Shown here piece after piece: positions 13,478 through 21,740 of a stretch of 27,732 nucleotides of DNA. Numbering within the stretch: position 1 is the first letter of the stretch; every line of letters starts with the position of its first letter. The stretch lies in the NCBI GenBank assembly GCA_046758065.1, contig JBHHZM010000028.1, positions 1-27,732 on the forward strand, given 5' to 3'. The position numbers were made by a program, and so were the translations under genes. Origin of the DNA: JBHHZM01 sp046758065 (GTDB taxonomy: Bacteria > Pseudomonadota > Alphaproteobacteria > JAAXGF01). The notes beneath the pieces were generated by a model that was given only the letters and a program-made list of their open reading frames with translations, did not search any database and was not told the origin of the DNA.

Positions 13478-15262
13478 ATGAACCCCACCGAGTGGCCCAA
13501 CCTTGTCGCCATGTTCTTCGCACACGCCGAGACCGGAGGCGAGACGCCGTTCCTCTGGTCCAAGCACGGCGCGACCTGGTATCCCCAGTCATGGCGCGCG
13601 GTTACTGAGGAGGTGACCGCCCTGGCGCGCGGCCTGCGCGCGGCCGGGGTCGCTTCGGGCGATCGCGTGGCGCTGGTTTCGGAAAACCGGCCCAACTGGG
13701 CAATCGCCGACCTCGCCGTCATGGCGGCGGGCGCGATTACCGTGCCGGCCTACGTCACCAACACCAGCGACGATCATCGCTACATCCTGAGGAACAGCGG
13801 GGCGGTCGCCGCCATCGTCTCCACGCCGGCGCTCGCCTCGCGACTGTTGCCGGCGGCGGAGGATGCGCCGGCGCTGCGCTTCGTCATCGCCATGGAACCC
13901 CTCGGCGGCGCCGGCCCGCACGATGTCGAGGTGATGCTCTGGGACGACCTGGTCTCGCGGGGATACGCCGAAACCGATGACGTCGCCGGGCGCGTCGCCG
14001 CGATCGAGCGCAGCGACCTCGCCTGCCTGATCTACACCTCGGGCACGGGCGGCAGGCCCAAGGGCGTGATGCTGAGTCACGGCGCCATTCTCTGCAACGT
14101 CGCCGGCGCGCGCGGCGTGCTCGAGGAACTCGGGCTCGGAAACGAGATCTTCCTGTCGTTCCTGCCGCTGTCGCATTCCTACGAGCACACCGGCGGGCTT
14201 TACCTCCCGATTTCGATCGGCGCCCAGATCTATTACGCCGAGAGCACCGAGAAACTCGCGGCCAACCTGATCGAGGTGCGGCCGACGATCATGACCTGCG
14301 TGCCGCGGCTCTACGAGGTGATGCGCCAGCGCATCCTCGGCGGCGTGCGGCTGGCGGGCGGACTCAAGGCGCGGCTGTTCGCGCTCGCGCTCGATCTCGG
14401 GCGGCGCCGCTACGAACGGCCCGGGAGCCTCGGCCCGATCGAGCGCCTGATCGACCGGGTCGTCGAGCGTCTGGTGCGCGACAAGGTGCGGGCGCGTTTC
14501 GGCGGCCGCCTCAAGGCGCTGGTCTCGGGCGGCGCGCCGCTCAACTACGACGTCGGGATCTTCTTCGTCGCGCTCGGCCTGCCGGTGTTGCAGGGCTACG
14601 GCCAGACCGAGGCGGCGCCGGTGATCGCGGTTAACCGGCCGACGAAGAACAAGATCGACACCGTCGGCCCGCCGCTCGATGGCGTCGAGGTGAGGATCGC
14701 GGACGACGGCGAGATTCTGGTGCGCGGCGAACTGGTGATGCTGGGCTACTGGCAAGACGACAACGCGACCCGCGCCGCGCTGGTCGACGGCTGGCTGCAC
14801 ACCGGCGACATCGGCGAGATCGACGGCGACGGCTGCATCAGGATCACCGATCGCAAGAAGGACATCATCGTCAACTCGGGCGGCGACAATCTCTCGCCCC
14901 AGCGCGTCGAGGGCGTGCTCGCGCTCGAACCCGAGATCGCGCAGGCGATGGTCTACGGTGACCGCCGGCCGCATCTCGTGGCGCTGATCGTGCCCGATCC
15001 GCAGTTCGTCGAGGATTACGCCAAGGCCCGGGGCTGCGACGCCGACCTCGCCGCGCTCGCCGACGACGCGGACTTGCGCCGCGCCCTCGGCGCCGCGGTC
15101 GAGCGCGCCAACACCGGGCTTTCGGCGATCGAGAAGGTCAAGCGCTTCGCCGTCGCGCCCGAACCCTTCACCATCGACGGCGGCGAACTCACGCCGACCA
15201 TGAAGATCCGCCGCCACGCCATCCTGGCGCGCTACCGCGAGACGCTCGAAGGGCTGTACTGA
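13478..15262 (+). CDS. Long-chain-type acyl-CoA synthetase (AMP-binding)
   Basis: This 594-residue ligase would activate a fatty or aryl acid to its CoA thioester through an acyl-adenylate. The AMP-binding signature LIYTSGTGGRPKGVMLSH is at 184-201, the GYGQTEAAP motif at about 371, the HTGDIG motif at about 441, ITDRKKDIIVNSGGDNLSP at about 467-485, and the catalytic lysine in TPTMKIRR at about 573. The overall sequence (SFLPLSHSYEHTGG, then a long RIL..V insertion) resembles the bacterial FadD15-like long-chain group. No membrane segment is evident. It lies 167 bases before the indolepyruvate oxidoreductase gene, which has its own promoter, so the association may be functional rather than strictly cotranscribed. 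The exact substrate is not readable from the sequence. Confidence 0.92.
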   Translation: MNPTEWPNLVAMFFAHAETGGETPFLWSKHGATWYPQSWRAVTEEVTALARGLRAAGVASGDRVALVSENRPNWAIADLAVMAAGAITVPAYVTNTSDDHRYILRNSGAVAAIVSTPALASRLLPAAEDAPALRFVIAMEPLGGAGPHDVEVMLWDDLVSRGYAETDDVAGRVAAIERSDLACLIYTSGTGGRPKGVMLSHGAILCNVAGARGVLEELGLGNEIFLSFLPLSHSYEHTGGLYLPISIGAQIYYAESTEKLAANLIEVRPTIMTCVPRLYEVMRQRILGGVRLAGGLKARLFALALDLGRRRYERPGSLGPIERLIDRVVERLVRDKVRARFGGRLKALVSGGAPLNYDVGIFFVALGLPVLQGYGQTEAAPVIAVNRPTKNKIDTVGPPLDGVEVRIADDGEILVRGELVMLGYWQDDNATRAALVDGWLHTGDIGEIDGDGCIRITDRKKDIIVNSGGDNLSPQRVEGVLALEPEIAQAMVYGDRRPHLVALIVPDPQFVEDYAKARGCDADLAALADDADLRRALGAAVERANTGLSAIEKVKRFAVAPEPFTIDGGELTPTMKIRRHAILARYRETLEGLY

Positions 15263-15292
15263 GATAACGGTATGCGCCGTGCGGCGCTTCGC

Positions 15293-15321
15293 TTGATCAC
15301 GCTTCCGCGCCACCCTAAGCT
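15293..15321 (+). promoter_or_regulatory. Predicted promoter of the indolepyruvate oxidoreductase gene
   Basis: TTGATC (15293-15298) and TAAGCT (15316-15321) are 17 bases apart, giving a start near 15328 and a leader of about 100 bases that contains the coupled minigene at 15395. Confidence 0.5.
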
Positions 15322-15394
15322 CCGCATTTGGGACTGGAGTACCGCCGGCCGGCCGAGAGCCGGTCGACACCATAAAGTCAAGGAGGTGGGCGAG

Positions 15395-15433
15395 GTGATC
15401 CAGCCGACGTCGCCCGGGCGTTACGCGCCATGA
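15395..15433 (+). CDS. 12-codon leader ORF coupled to the indolepyruvate oxidoreductase gene
   Basis: The strongest ribosome-binding site near this gene, AAGGAGG at 15380-15386, is about 44 bases before the oxidoreductase ATG, too far to serve it. It is eight bases before GTG at 15395, which opens a frame of 12 codons (MIQPTSPGRYAP). Its TGA (15431-15433) overlaps the ATG at 15430 as ATGA. The oxidoreductase start itself has only a weak GGGCG. This geometry indicates translational coupling through a leader peptide. No frame-compatible alternative start for the big protein exists nearby. It is inferred from layout only. Confidence 0.45.
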   Translation: MIQPTSPGRYAP

Positions 15434-18400
15434 CGCTGGCCGCGGTCACGCTCGACGACAAGTACGCGCGCGACGAGGGCCGGGTCTTCCTCACCGGCAC
15501 GCAGGCGCTGGTGCGCCTGCCGATGATGCAGCGCCGGCGCGACGCCGCCGCCGGGCTCGAGACCGCCTGCTTCATCTCGGGTTATCGCGGCTCGCCGCTC
15601 GGCGGGCTCGACCGCGAACTGTGGCGCGCCAAAGATTTCGTCGCGCACAACCGCATCCACTTCGTCCCCGGGGTCAACGAGGACCTGGCGGCGACTGCGG
15701 TGTGGGGCAGCCAGCAGGTCGGCCTGTTCCCGGGGGCGCGCTACGACGGCGTCTTCGCCATGTGGTACGGCAAGGGCCCGGGGGTCGACCGCTCGGGCGA
15801 CGCGCTCAAGCACGCCAACAACGCGGGCACCGCGCCGCTCGGCGGCGTGCTCGCGCTCGCCGGCGACGATCACACCTGCAAGTCGTCGACCCTGCCGCAC
15901 CAGAGCGAATACGCCTTCATGGACGCCTCGATCCCGGTGCTCAACCCGGCGGGCGTGCAGGAATTCCTCGATCTCGGACTCTACGGCTGGGCGATGTCGC
16001 GCTTCTCGGGCCTCTGGGTCGGCTTCAAGACCGTGGCCGAAACGGTCGACACCTCGGCCTCGGTGACGCTCGACCCCGGCCGCGTGGCGATCGTCGCGCC
16101 CGACGATTTCGCCATGCCCGAAGGCGGGCTCAACATCCGCTGGCCCGACGCCCCGCTCGAACAGGAACGCCGGCTCCACCAGCACAAGCTCTACGCCGCG
16201 CTCGCCTTCGCCCGCGCCAACCGGCTCGACGGCCCGGTCTTCGGCGCTTCCCGGCCGCGCTTCGGCATCGTCACCGCCGGCAAGTCGTACCTCGATACGC
16301 GCCAGGCGCTCGACGATCTCGGCATCGACGAGGCGCTAGCGCGCGACATCGGCCTCGCCGTCTACAAGGCGGCGATGACCTGGCCGCTGGAGCCCGAAGG
16401 CGTGCGCCGCTTCGCCGAGGGACTCGACGAGATCCTGGTGGTCGAGGAGAAACGCGCGTTGATCGAGAACCAGCTCAAGGAACAGCTCTACCACTGGGAG
16501 GCCGCCAAGCGCCCGCGGGTGATCGGCAAGTTCGACGAAACCGGCGACTGGGCGCTGCCGTCGATCGACGAACTCACCCCGGCGCGGATCGCGCGCGTCA
16601 TCGCCCGGCGCATCGCCCGCTTCCACACCAGCGAAGCGATCGAGGGCCGCCTCGCCTTTCTCGAACGCAAGGAAGCGGCGCTCGCCGACTGGAGCGCGCC
16701 GATCGAACGCCTGCCCTACTTCTGCTCGGGCTGCCCGCACAACACGTCGACGCGCGCGCCCGCGGGCAGCCGCGCGCTCGCCGGCATCGGCTGCCACTAC
16801 ATGGCGCTGTGGATGGACCGCGATACCGAGACCTTCACCCAGATGGGCGCCGAGGGCGCGACCTGGATCGGCCAGGCGCCGTTCACCGACACGCCGCACG
16901 TGTTCCAGAACCTCGGCGACGGCACCTATTTCCATTCGGGGCTTCTCGCCATCCGCGCCGCGGTCGCGGCCAACGTCAACATCACCTACAAGCTGCTCTA
17001 CAACGACGCCGTCGCGATGACCGGCGGCCAGCCGATGGACGGCCCGCTCAGCGTGCCGCAGATCACCCACCAGCTCTACGGCGAAGGGGTGCGCCGCATC
17101 GCCGTGGTCGCCGACGAGCCCGGCAAGTACCCGCTCGGCGCCCGTTTCGCCGCAGACGTCACGATCCACCACCGCGACGCGCTCGACCGCGTGCAGCGCG
17201 ACCTGCGCGAATTCCCCGGCGTCTCGGTATTGATCTACGACCAGGTCTGCGCCACCGAGAAGCGTCGCCGCCGCAAGCGCGGAACGATGGTCGATCCGGC
17301 CCGGCGGGTGGTCATCAACGCCGCGGTCTGCGAAGGCTGCGGCGACTGCGGCGCGGTCTCGAACTGCCTGTCGGTGATCCCGCTCGAAACCGAGTTCGGG
17401 CGCAAGCGCGCGATCGACCAGTCGTCGTGCAACAAGGACTTCACCTGTCTCAAGGGCTTCTGCCCGAGCTTCGTGACGGTGGAGGGCGGCAGGCTACGGC
17501 GTCCCCGGGGAGCGTCCGACGACGAGGCGTTGCCGGCGCTGCCCGAGCCCGATCTCCCCGTTCTTGACGAACCCTACGGCGTGCTCGTCACCGGGGTCGG
17601 CGGCACCGGCGTGGTGACCGTCGGCGCGCTGCTCGGCATGGCCGCGCACCTCGAGGGCAAAGGCGTCACGGTGCTCGACATGACCGGGCTCGCCCAGAAG
17701 TACGGCGCCGTGACCAGCCATCTGCGCTTCGCCGAGAAGCCTGCGGACATCCACGCGGTGCGTCTCGCCGCCGGCGGGGCGCGCCTGCTGCTGGGCTGCG
17801 ATCTGGTGGTCGCCGCAGGGTCCGACGCGCTGGCGAAGATCGCCAGGGGCGCGACGCGGGCGGTGGTCAACGGCCACGAATCGCCGACCGGAGAGTTCGC
17901 GCGCCAGCCCGACCTCGCCTTCCCCGGCGCGGCGCTGCGCGACCGCATCGTCGCGGCCGCCGGTGCCGACGGCGCCGAGTTCATCGACGCGACCCGGCTG
18001 GCGAGTGCGCTTCTGGGCGATACCATCGCCGCCAACCTGCTGCTCGTCGGCCATGCCTGGCAGCGCGGGCTGATCCCGTTGGGCGCCGCGGCGATCGCGC
18101 GCGCGATCGAGCTCAACGGGGTTGCGGTCGAGGCCAACCAGCGCGCCTTTCTCTGGGGCCGGCTCTGCGCCCATGACCGCGCGTTCGTCGAGGCGCGCGC
18201 CGCCGCCGCGGCGCCCGCCGAACCCGGGGACCGGCGCATTTCGGCGAGCCTCGACGAGATCATCGCGCGCCGCGCCGACCAACTCGTCGCATATCACGAC
18301 GCGGCTTACGCCCGGCGCTATGCCGAACGCGTCGCCCGCCTGCGCGCCGTCGAGGCCGAAAAGACCCCGGGCCGCGAAGGGCTCGCCGAAGCGGTCGCGC

Positions 18401-18906
18401 GCGGCTATTTCAAGCTGCTCGCCTACAAGGACGAATACGAGGTGGCGCGGCTGTTCGCCGATCCCGGGTTCCGGCGCCGCATCGCCGGGCAGTTCGAGGG
18501 CGACTACCGGCTCCGCTTCCACCTCGCCCCGCCGCTCCTGGCAAGGACCGACCCCGGGACCGGCGTGGCGCTGAAATCCGAATACGGGCCGTGGATGATG
18601 ACGGCCTTCCGCCTGCTCGCCCGCCTCAAACGCCTGCGCGGCACGCCGTTCGACCCCTTCGGCCGGTCGTCCGAGCGCCGCGCCGAACGCCGGCTGATCG
18701 CCGAGTACGAAACCGTCCTCGACGAGATCGCCGCCGGGCTCGACCACGACAACCACGCGCTCGCCGTCGAGATCGCGAACCTGCCCGGGCAGATCCGCGG
18801 CTTCGGCCACATCAAGACGGCGGCGATCGCCTGCGCCAGGGCGCGCGAGGCCGAACTGCTCGCCGCATTCCGCAAATCCGGCGCGCGCGCCAGCGCGGCG
18901 GAGTGA
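15430..18906 (+). CDS. Indolepyruvate:ferredoxin oxidoreductase, single-chain
   Basis: This 1,158-residue enzyme oxidatively decarboxylates aryl pyruvates (indolepyruvate, phenylpyruvate) to aryl-acetyl-CoA and reduces ferredoxin. All parts are in one chain. An N-terminal pyrimidine-binding region opens MTLAAVTLDDKY and has FISGYRGSPLGGLD. The thiamine diphosphate region has YFCSGCPHN (about 430) and GDGTYFHSG followed by NITYKLLYNDAVAMTGGQ (about 496-535). A cysteine cluster, CEGCGDCGAVSNC and CNKDFTCLKGFC (about 633-678), should hold an iron-sulfur cluster. A gamma domain starts with VLVTGVGGTGVVTVG (about 717). The C-terminal DUF6537-like region follows. Length is normal for the family. 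It is probably cytoplasmic and oxygen-sensitive to some degree. The short-chain dehydrogenase follows after 34 bases. Confidence 0.95.
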   Translation: MTLAAVTLDDKYARDEGRVFLTGTQALVRLPMMQRRRDAAAGLETACFISGYRGSPLGGLDRELWRAKDFVAHNRIHFVPGVNEDLAATAVWGSQQVGLFPGARYDGVFAMWYGKGPGVDRSGDALKHANNAGTAPLGGVLALAGDDHTCKSSTLPHQSEYAFMDASIPVLNPAGVQEFLDLGLYGWAMSRFSGLWVGFKTVAETVDTSASVTLDPGRVAIVAPDDFAMPEGGLNIRWPDAPLEQERRLHQHKLYAALAFARANRLDGPVFGASRPRFGIVTAGKSYLDTRQALDDLGIDEALARDIGLAVYKAAMTWPLEPEGVRRFAEGLDEILVVEEKRALIENQLKEQLYHWEAAKRPRVIGKFDETGDWALPSIDELTPARIARVIARRIARFHTSEAIEGRLAFLERKEAALADWSAPIERLPYFCSGCPHNTSTRAPAGSRALAGIGCHYMALWMDRDTETFTQMGAEGATWIGQAPFTDTPHVFQNLGDGTYFHSGLLAIRAAVAANVNITYKLLYNDAVAMTGGQPMDGPLSVPQITHQLYGEGVRRIAVVADEPGKYPLGARFAADVTIHHRDALDRVQRDLREFPGVSVLIYDQVCATEKRRRRKRGTMVDPARRVVINAAVCEGCGDCGAVSNCLSVIPLETEFGRKRAIDQSSCNKDFTCLKGFCPSFVTVEGGRLRRPRGASDDEALPALPEPDLPVLDEPYGVLVTGVGGTGVVTVGALLGMAAHLEGKGVTVLDMTGLAQKYGAVTSHLRFAEKPADIHAVRLAAGGARLLLGCDLVVAAGSDALAKIARGATRAVVNGHESPTGEFARQPDLAFPGAALRDRIVAAAGADGAEFIDATRLASALLGDTIAANLLLVGHAWQRGLIPLGAAAIARAIELNGVAVEANQRAFLWGRLCAHDRAFVEARAAAAAPAEPGDRRISASLDEIIARRADQLVAYHDAAYARRYAERVARLRAVEAEKTPGREGLAEAVARGYFKLLAYKDEYEVARLFADPGFRRRIAGQFEGDYRLRFHLAPPLLARTDPGTGVALKSEYGPWMMTAFRLLARLKRLRGTPFDPFGRSSERRAERRLIAEYETVLDEIAAGLDHDNHALAVEIANLPGQIRGFGHIKTAAIACARAREAELLAAFRKSGARASAAE

Positions 18907-18940
18907 CGGCGAAGGAACGCAGACCGATACGGAGGACGGG

Positions 18941-19657
18941 ATGGCAACAGAAGGAACCGCGCTGATCGTCGGCGTCGGCGGCGGGCTGGGCGCGGCGCTC
19001 GGACGGCGCTTCGCCCGCGCCGGCATGGCGGTGGCGCTCGCCGCGCGATCCGCCAAGACCACCGAGGCGCTCGCCGCCGAGATCGCAAGCGCGGGCGGCG
19101 CGGCGCGGGCCTATGACGCCGACGCCACCGACGAGGCGGCGGTCGCCGGGCTGTTCGAGCGGTTGCGTGGCGACCTCGGCGAACCCGACCTCGTGGTCTA
19201 CAACGCCGGCGCGTACCAGCGCGCGAGCATCCTCGAGGCGAGCGCCGCGGATTTCGAGCGCTGCTGGCGCGTCGCCTGCCTCGGCGGCTTCCTGGTCGGG
19301 CGCGAAGCCGCCAGGGCGATGGCGGCGCGCGGCTCGGGCACCATCATCTTCACCGGCGCGACCGCTTCCTTGCGCGGCAGCGCCGGCTTCTTCAACCTCG
19401 CGGTCGGCAAGTTCGGCCTGCGCGCGTTGGCGCAGTCGATGGCGCGCGAGCTGGGACCGCAGGGCGTGCACGTCGCCCATGTCATCATCGACGGGCAGAT
19501 CGCCGGCCCCTACTACGCCGAACTCGTCAAGCAGCGCGGACCCGACGCGCTGCTCGCGCCCGACGCCATCGCCGAGGCCTACCACGCGCTGCACGTTCAG
19601 CAGCGCAGCGCCTGGACGCAGGAACTCGACCTCAGACCCTGGGTCGAGAAATTCTAG
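18941..19657 (+). CDS. Atypical short-chain dehydrogenase/reductase (SDR)
   Basis: This 238-residue Rossmann-fold protein has the nucleotide-binding motif G11-V-G-G-G-L-G17 and the structural YNAG (87-90). In classical SDRs an active-site Tyr precedes Lys by four; here K157 in FFNLAVGKFGLR has leucine (L153) at that place, and no nearby tyrosine. Related proteins with GFAAFAGAKFALRALAQSM-like sequence form a nonclassical SDR group, so this is a family feature rather than a mutation. The C-terminus lacks the usual substrate lid length. ATG at 18941 has GGAGG six bases upstream. It follows the indolepyruvate oxidoreductase by 34 bases and is probably cotranscribed. Catalytic activity is uncertain. 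Confidence 0.85.
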   Translation: MATEGTALIVGVGGGLGAALGRRFARAGMAVALAARSAKTTEALAAEIASAGGAARAYDADATDEAAVAGLFERLRGDLGEPDLVVYNAGAYQRASILEASAADFERCWRVACLGGFLVGREAARAMAARGSGTIIFTGATASLRGSAGFFNLAVGKFGLRALAQSMARELGPQGVHVAHVIIDGQIAGPYYAELVKQRGPDALLAPDAIAEAYHALHVQQRSAWTQELDLRPWVEKF

Positions 19658-19682
19658 AGCGCAACTCGCTTCGCGTGACCGG

Positions 19683-21308
19683 TCAATCCCCGGCGTCGGC
19701 GCGGATCATGTCGGCGGCCTTCTCGCCGATCATGATCGCCGGGGCGTTGGTGTTACCCGAAACCAGCGTCGGCATGATCGAGGCGTCGGCGACGCGCAGG
19801 CCCGCGACGCCGCGCACGCGCAACCGTTCGTCGACCACCGCCTGCGGATCGCTTCCCATCCGGCAGGTGCCGACCGGGTGGAAGATGGTGCCGCCGGTTT
19901 CGCGAATGTAGGCGAGGAGATCGTCGTCGCTCGCGACCGCGGGGCCGGGCTTGCGCTCCTCGGCGATATGGGCGGCGAGCGCCGGCGCGGCCGCGATCCG
20001 GCGGGCGAGCTTGATGGCGGCGACCGTGGTCTCGCGGTCGAGCGCCGTCGCCAGATAGTTGGTGGCGATCGCCGGCGGCGCGGTCGGATCGGGCGAACGG
20101 ATCGCGACGCTGCCGCGGCTTTCGGGTCTGAGCTGACAGACCGAAACCGTGATGCCGGGAAAATCGTGCAGGCCGGGATCGCCGCGCCGGATGCCCGCGA
20201 CCGGCCGCTCGGAGCTCAGCGGCAACAGGTGGAACTGGACGTCGGGCGTTTCGCTCTCGGGCCGGGTGCGCGCGAACACCCCGACCTGTCCGGCGCTGAC
20301 GGTCATCGGCCCGCGCCGGAACAGCGCGTAGCGCAACGCGACCCCGACCTTGCCGCGCCAGGTCCGCAGGTCGTCGTTGACCGTGATCGGCCGGGTGCAG
20401 CGGTAGATCGCCTTGGCCTGCAAATGGTCCTGCAGGTTGGCGCCGACGCCGGGCAGGTCGCACACTACCTCGACGCCGTGCTCGCTGAGCAGCGCCGACG
20501 GCCCGATCCCCGAGAGCTGGAGCAGCTGCGGCGTATTGATGGTGCCGCCCGAAACGATGATTTCGCGGCCCGCCCGCGCCGCGCGCGCCTCGCCGCCGAC
20601 GGTGTATTCGACGCCGACGGCGCGGCGGCCCTCGAACCGCACCCGGCGGGCGAGCGCGTCGACCTCGACGTGAAGGTTGGACCGCCGTCGCGCCGGACGC
20701 AGATAGGCCGACGCGGCGCTGCAGCGCCGGCCGCGGCGGCTGGTGAGCTGGTAATAGCCGACGCCGTCCTGAACCGCGCCGTTGAAGTCGGGGTTGTAGG
20801 GCAGGCCGGCCTCGACCGCGGCGGCGACGTAGGCGCGGCAGATTTCGCGGTCGTCGGCGAGGTCGGAAACGCCGAGCGGCCCGCCGGCGCCGTGCAGGTC
20901 GTCGGCGCCGCGTTGCTGGTCCTCGGATTTCCTGAAGTAGGGCAAGACGTCGTCCCAGCCCCAGCCCGCATTGCCGAGCTGGCGCCAGTGGTCATAGTCC
21001 CGGGGCTGGCCGCGGACGTAGATCAGGCCGTTGATCGCGCTCGATCCGCCGAGCACCTTGCCGCGTGGCCAGATCTGCCGGCGCCCGCCGAGGTTGGGAT
21101 CGGGTTCGGTCTCGAAACACCAGCTCAGACGGGGGTCGAACATGGTGCGGAAGTAGCCGACCGGGATGTGGAGCCAGGGATTGCGGTCCCGGCCCCCGGC
21201 CTCGAGCAGCAGCACATGCGCGCGCGCGTCATCGGAAAGCCGCGCGGCGACCGCGCAGCCCGCCGAGCCGGCGCCGACGACGATATAGTCGTAGACCCGT
21301 GCCGCCAT
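19683..21308 (-). CDS. GMC-family FAD-dependent alcohol/choline dehydrogenase-like oxidoreductase
   Basis: This 541-residue flavoprotein would oxidise an alcohol. Reading from ATG at 21308 it starts MAARVYDYIVVGAGSAGCAVAARL, with the FAD-binding GAGSAG at 12-17. The GMC signature 1 follows (RGKVLGGSSAINGLIYVRG, about 80-98), and signature 2 is GGTINTPQLLQLSGIG. The C-terminal active site has H477 (FHPVGTCRMG) and N521 (GNTNAPAIMIGEKAADMI), the His/Asn pair of choline dehydrogenase-type members. The open frame extends 140 codons upstream but only shadows gapR. It starts 14 bases after gapR, so the two may be cotranscribed. It converges on the SDR gene with a 25-base gap. Family is certain; substrate is not. 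Confidence 0.93.
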   Translation of the reverse strand: MAARVYDYIVVGAGSAGCAVAARLSDDARAHVLLLEAGGRDRNPWLHIPVGYFRTMFDPRLSWCFETEPDPNLGGRRQIWPRGKVLGGSSAINGLIYVRGQPRDYDHWRQLGNAGWGWDDVLPYFRKSEDQQRGADDLHGAGGPLGVSDLADDREICRAYVAAAVEAGLPYNPDFNGAVQDGVGYYQLTSRRGRRCSAASAYLRPARRRSNLHVEVDALARRVRFEGRRAVGVEYTVGGEARAARAGREIIVSGGTINTPQLLQLSGIGPSALLSEHGVEVVCDLPGVGANLQDHLQAKAIYRCTRPITVNDDLRTWRGKVGVALRYALFRRGPMTVSAGQVGVFARTRPESETPDVQFHLLPLSSERPVAGIRRGDPGLHDFPGITVSVCQLRPESRGSVAIRSPDPTAPPAIATNYLATALDRETTVAAIKLARRIAAAPALAAHIAEERKPGPAVASDDDLLAYIRETGGTIFHPVGTCRMGSDPQAVVDERLRVRGVAGLRVADASIMPTLVSGNTNAPAIMIGEKAADMIRADAGD

Positions 21309-21322
21309 CGTCCGCCAGCGCG

Positions 21323-21565
21323 CTACATCCCCAGCGCCGACTTGTAGAGATCGAGCAGCGCTTCGCGCTCGGCGCGGTCCTGAAGGTCGAGCCGGCGCAG
21401 CCGGACGACCTGGCGGAGCGTCCGCACATCGAAGCCGTGGCCCTTGGCCTCGGCGTAGACCTCGCGAATGTCGGCGGCGAGCGCCGCCTTTTCGTCCTCG
21501 AGCCGCTCGATGCGCTCGATCAGCGACTTGAGCTGCCCCGCGGCGATGCCGCCCGCGTTCGTCAT
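21323..21565 (-). CDS. gapR: GapR-family DNA-binding protein (DUF2312/UPF0335)
   Basis: This 80-residue protein matches GapR, a small alphaproteobacterial nucleoid protein that binds overtwisted DNA ahead of replication and transcription. The sequence has the coiled-coil N-terminal helix (QLKSLIERIERLEDEKAALAAD) and the conserved AEAKGHGFDVRTLRQVVRLRR segment, ending in LLDLYKSALGM. The start is ATG at 21565, with GAGGG just upstream, and a longer frame is rejected. It is a little shorter than the Caulobacter protein (89 residues). The GMC oxidoreductase gene follows after 14 bases. A good promoter (TTGCCG-N17-TATAAC) lies upstream. Confidence 0.93.
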   Translation of the reverse strand: MTNAGGIAAGQLKSLIERIERLEDEKAALAADIREVYAEAKGHGFDVRTLRQVVRLRRLDLQDRAEREALLDLYKSALGM

Positions 21566-21626
21566 TCGCGCCCTCGCATTGTTTCGTCCCCGGCCGTGAC
21601 CGTCGCCCCCGTTGTCGGGGAGGCCC

Positions 21627-21655
21627 GTTATACCGGCCGCGCCATGGCCCGGCAA
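21627..21655 (-). promoter_or_regulatory. Predicted gapR promoter
   Basis: On the minus strand TTGCCG (21650-21655) and TATAAC (21627-21632) are 17 bases apart, giving a leader of about 55 bases. Confidence 0.6.
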
Positions 21656-21683
21656 GCCGCCCGGACAACGAGTCGTGCGGGTG

Positions 21684-21710
21684 TTGCCGGGGCGCAGCGC
21701 CTGCTACGAT
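21684..21710 (+). promoter_or_regulatory. Candidate promoter of the GDT1-family gene
   Basis: TACGAT (21705-21710) is preceded by TGC, an extended -10. TTGCCG (21684-21689) lies only 15 bases upstream, so the -35 contact is doubtful. Confidence 0.4.
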
Positions 21711-21740
21711 CGCCGCCGTTCCAGCCACCGGAGGACGCCG

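Noticed and set aside
13589..15373. 594-codon open frame opposite the acyl-CoA synthetase
   Set aside because: Antisense shadow; the plus-strand gene has all the AMP-binding motifs.
19113..21347. 744-codon open frame on the plus strand
   Set aside because: It overlaps the SDR gene in another frame and runs antisense to the GMC oxidoreductase; no motif is present.
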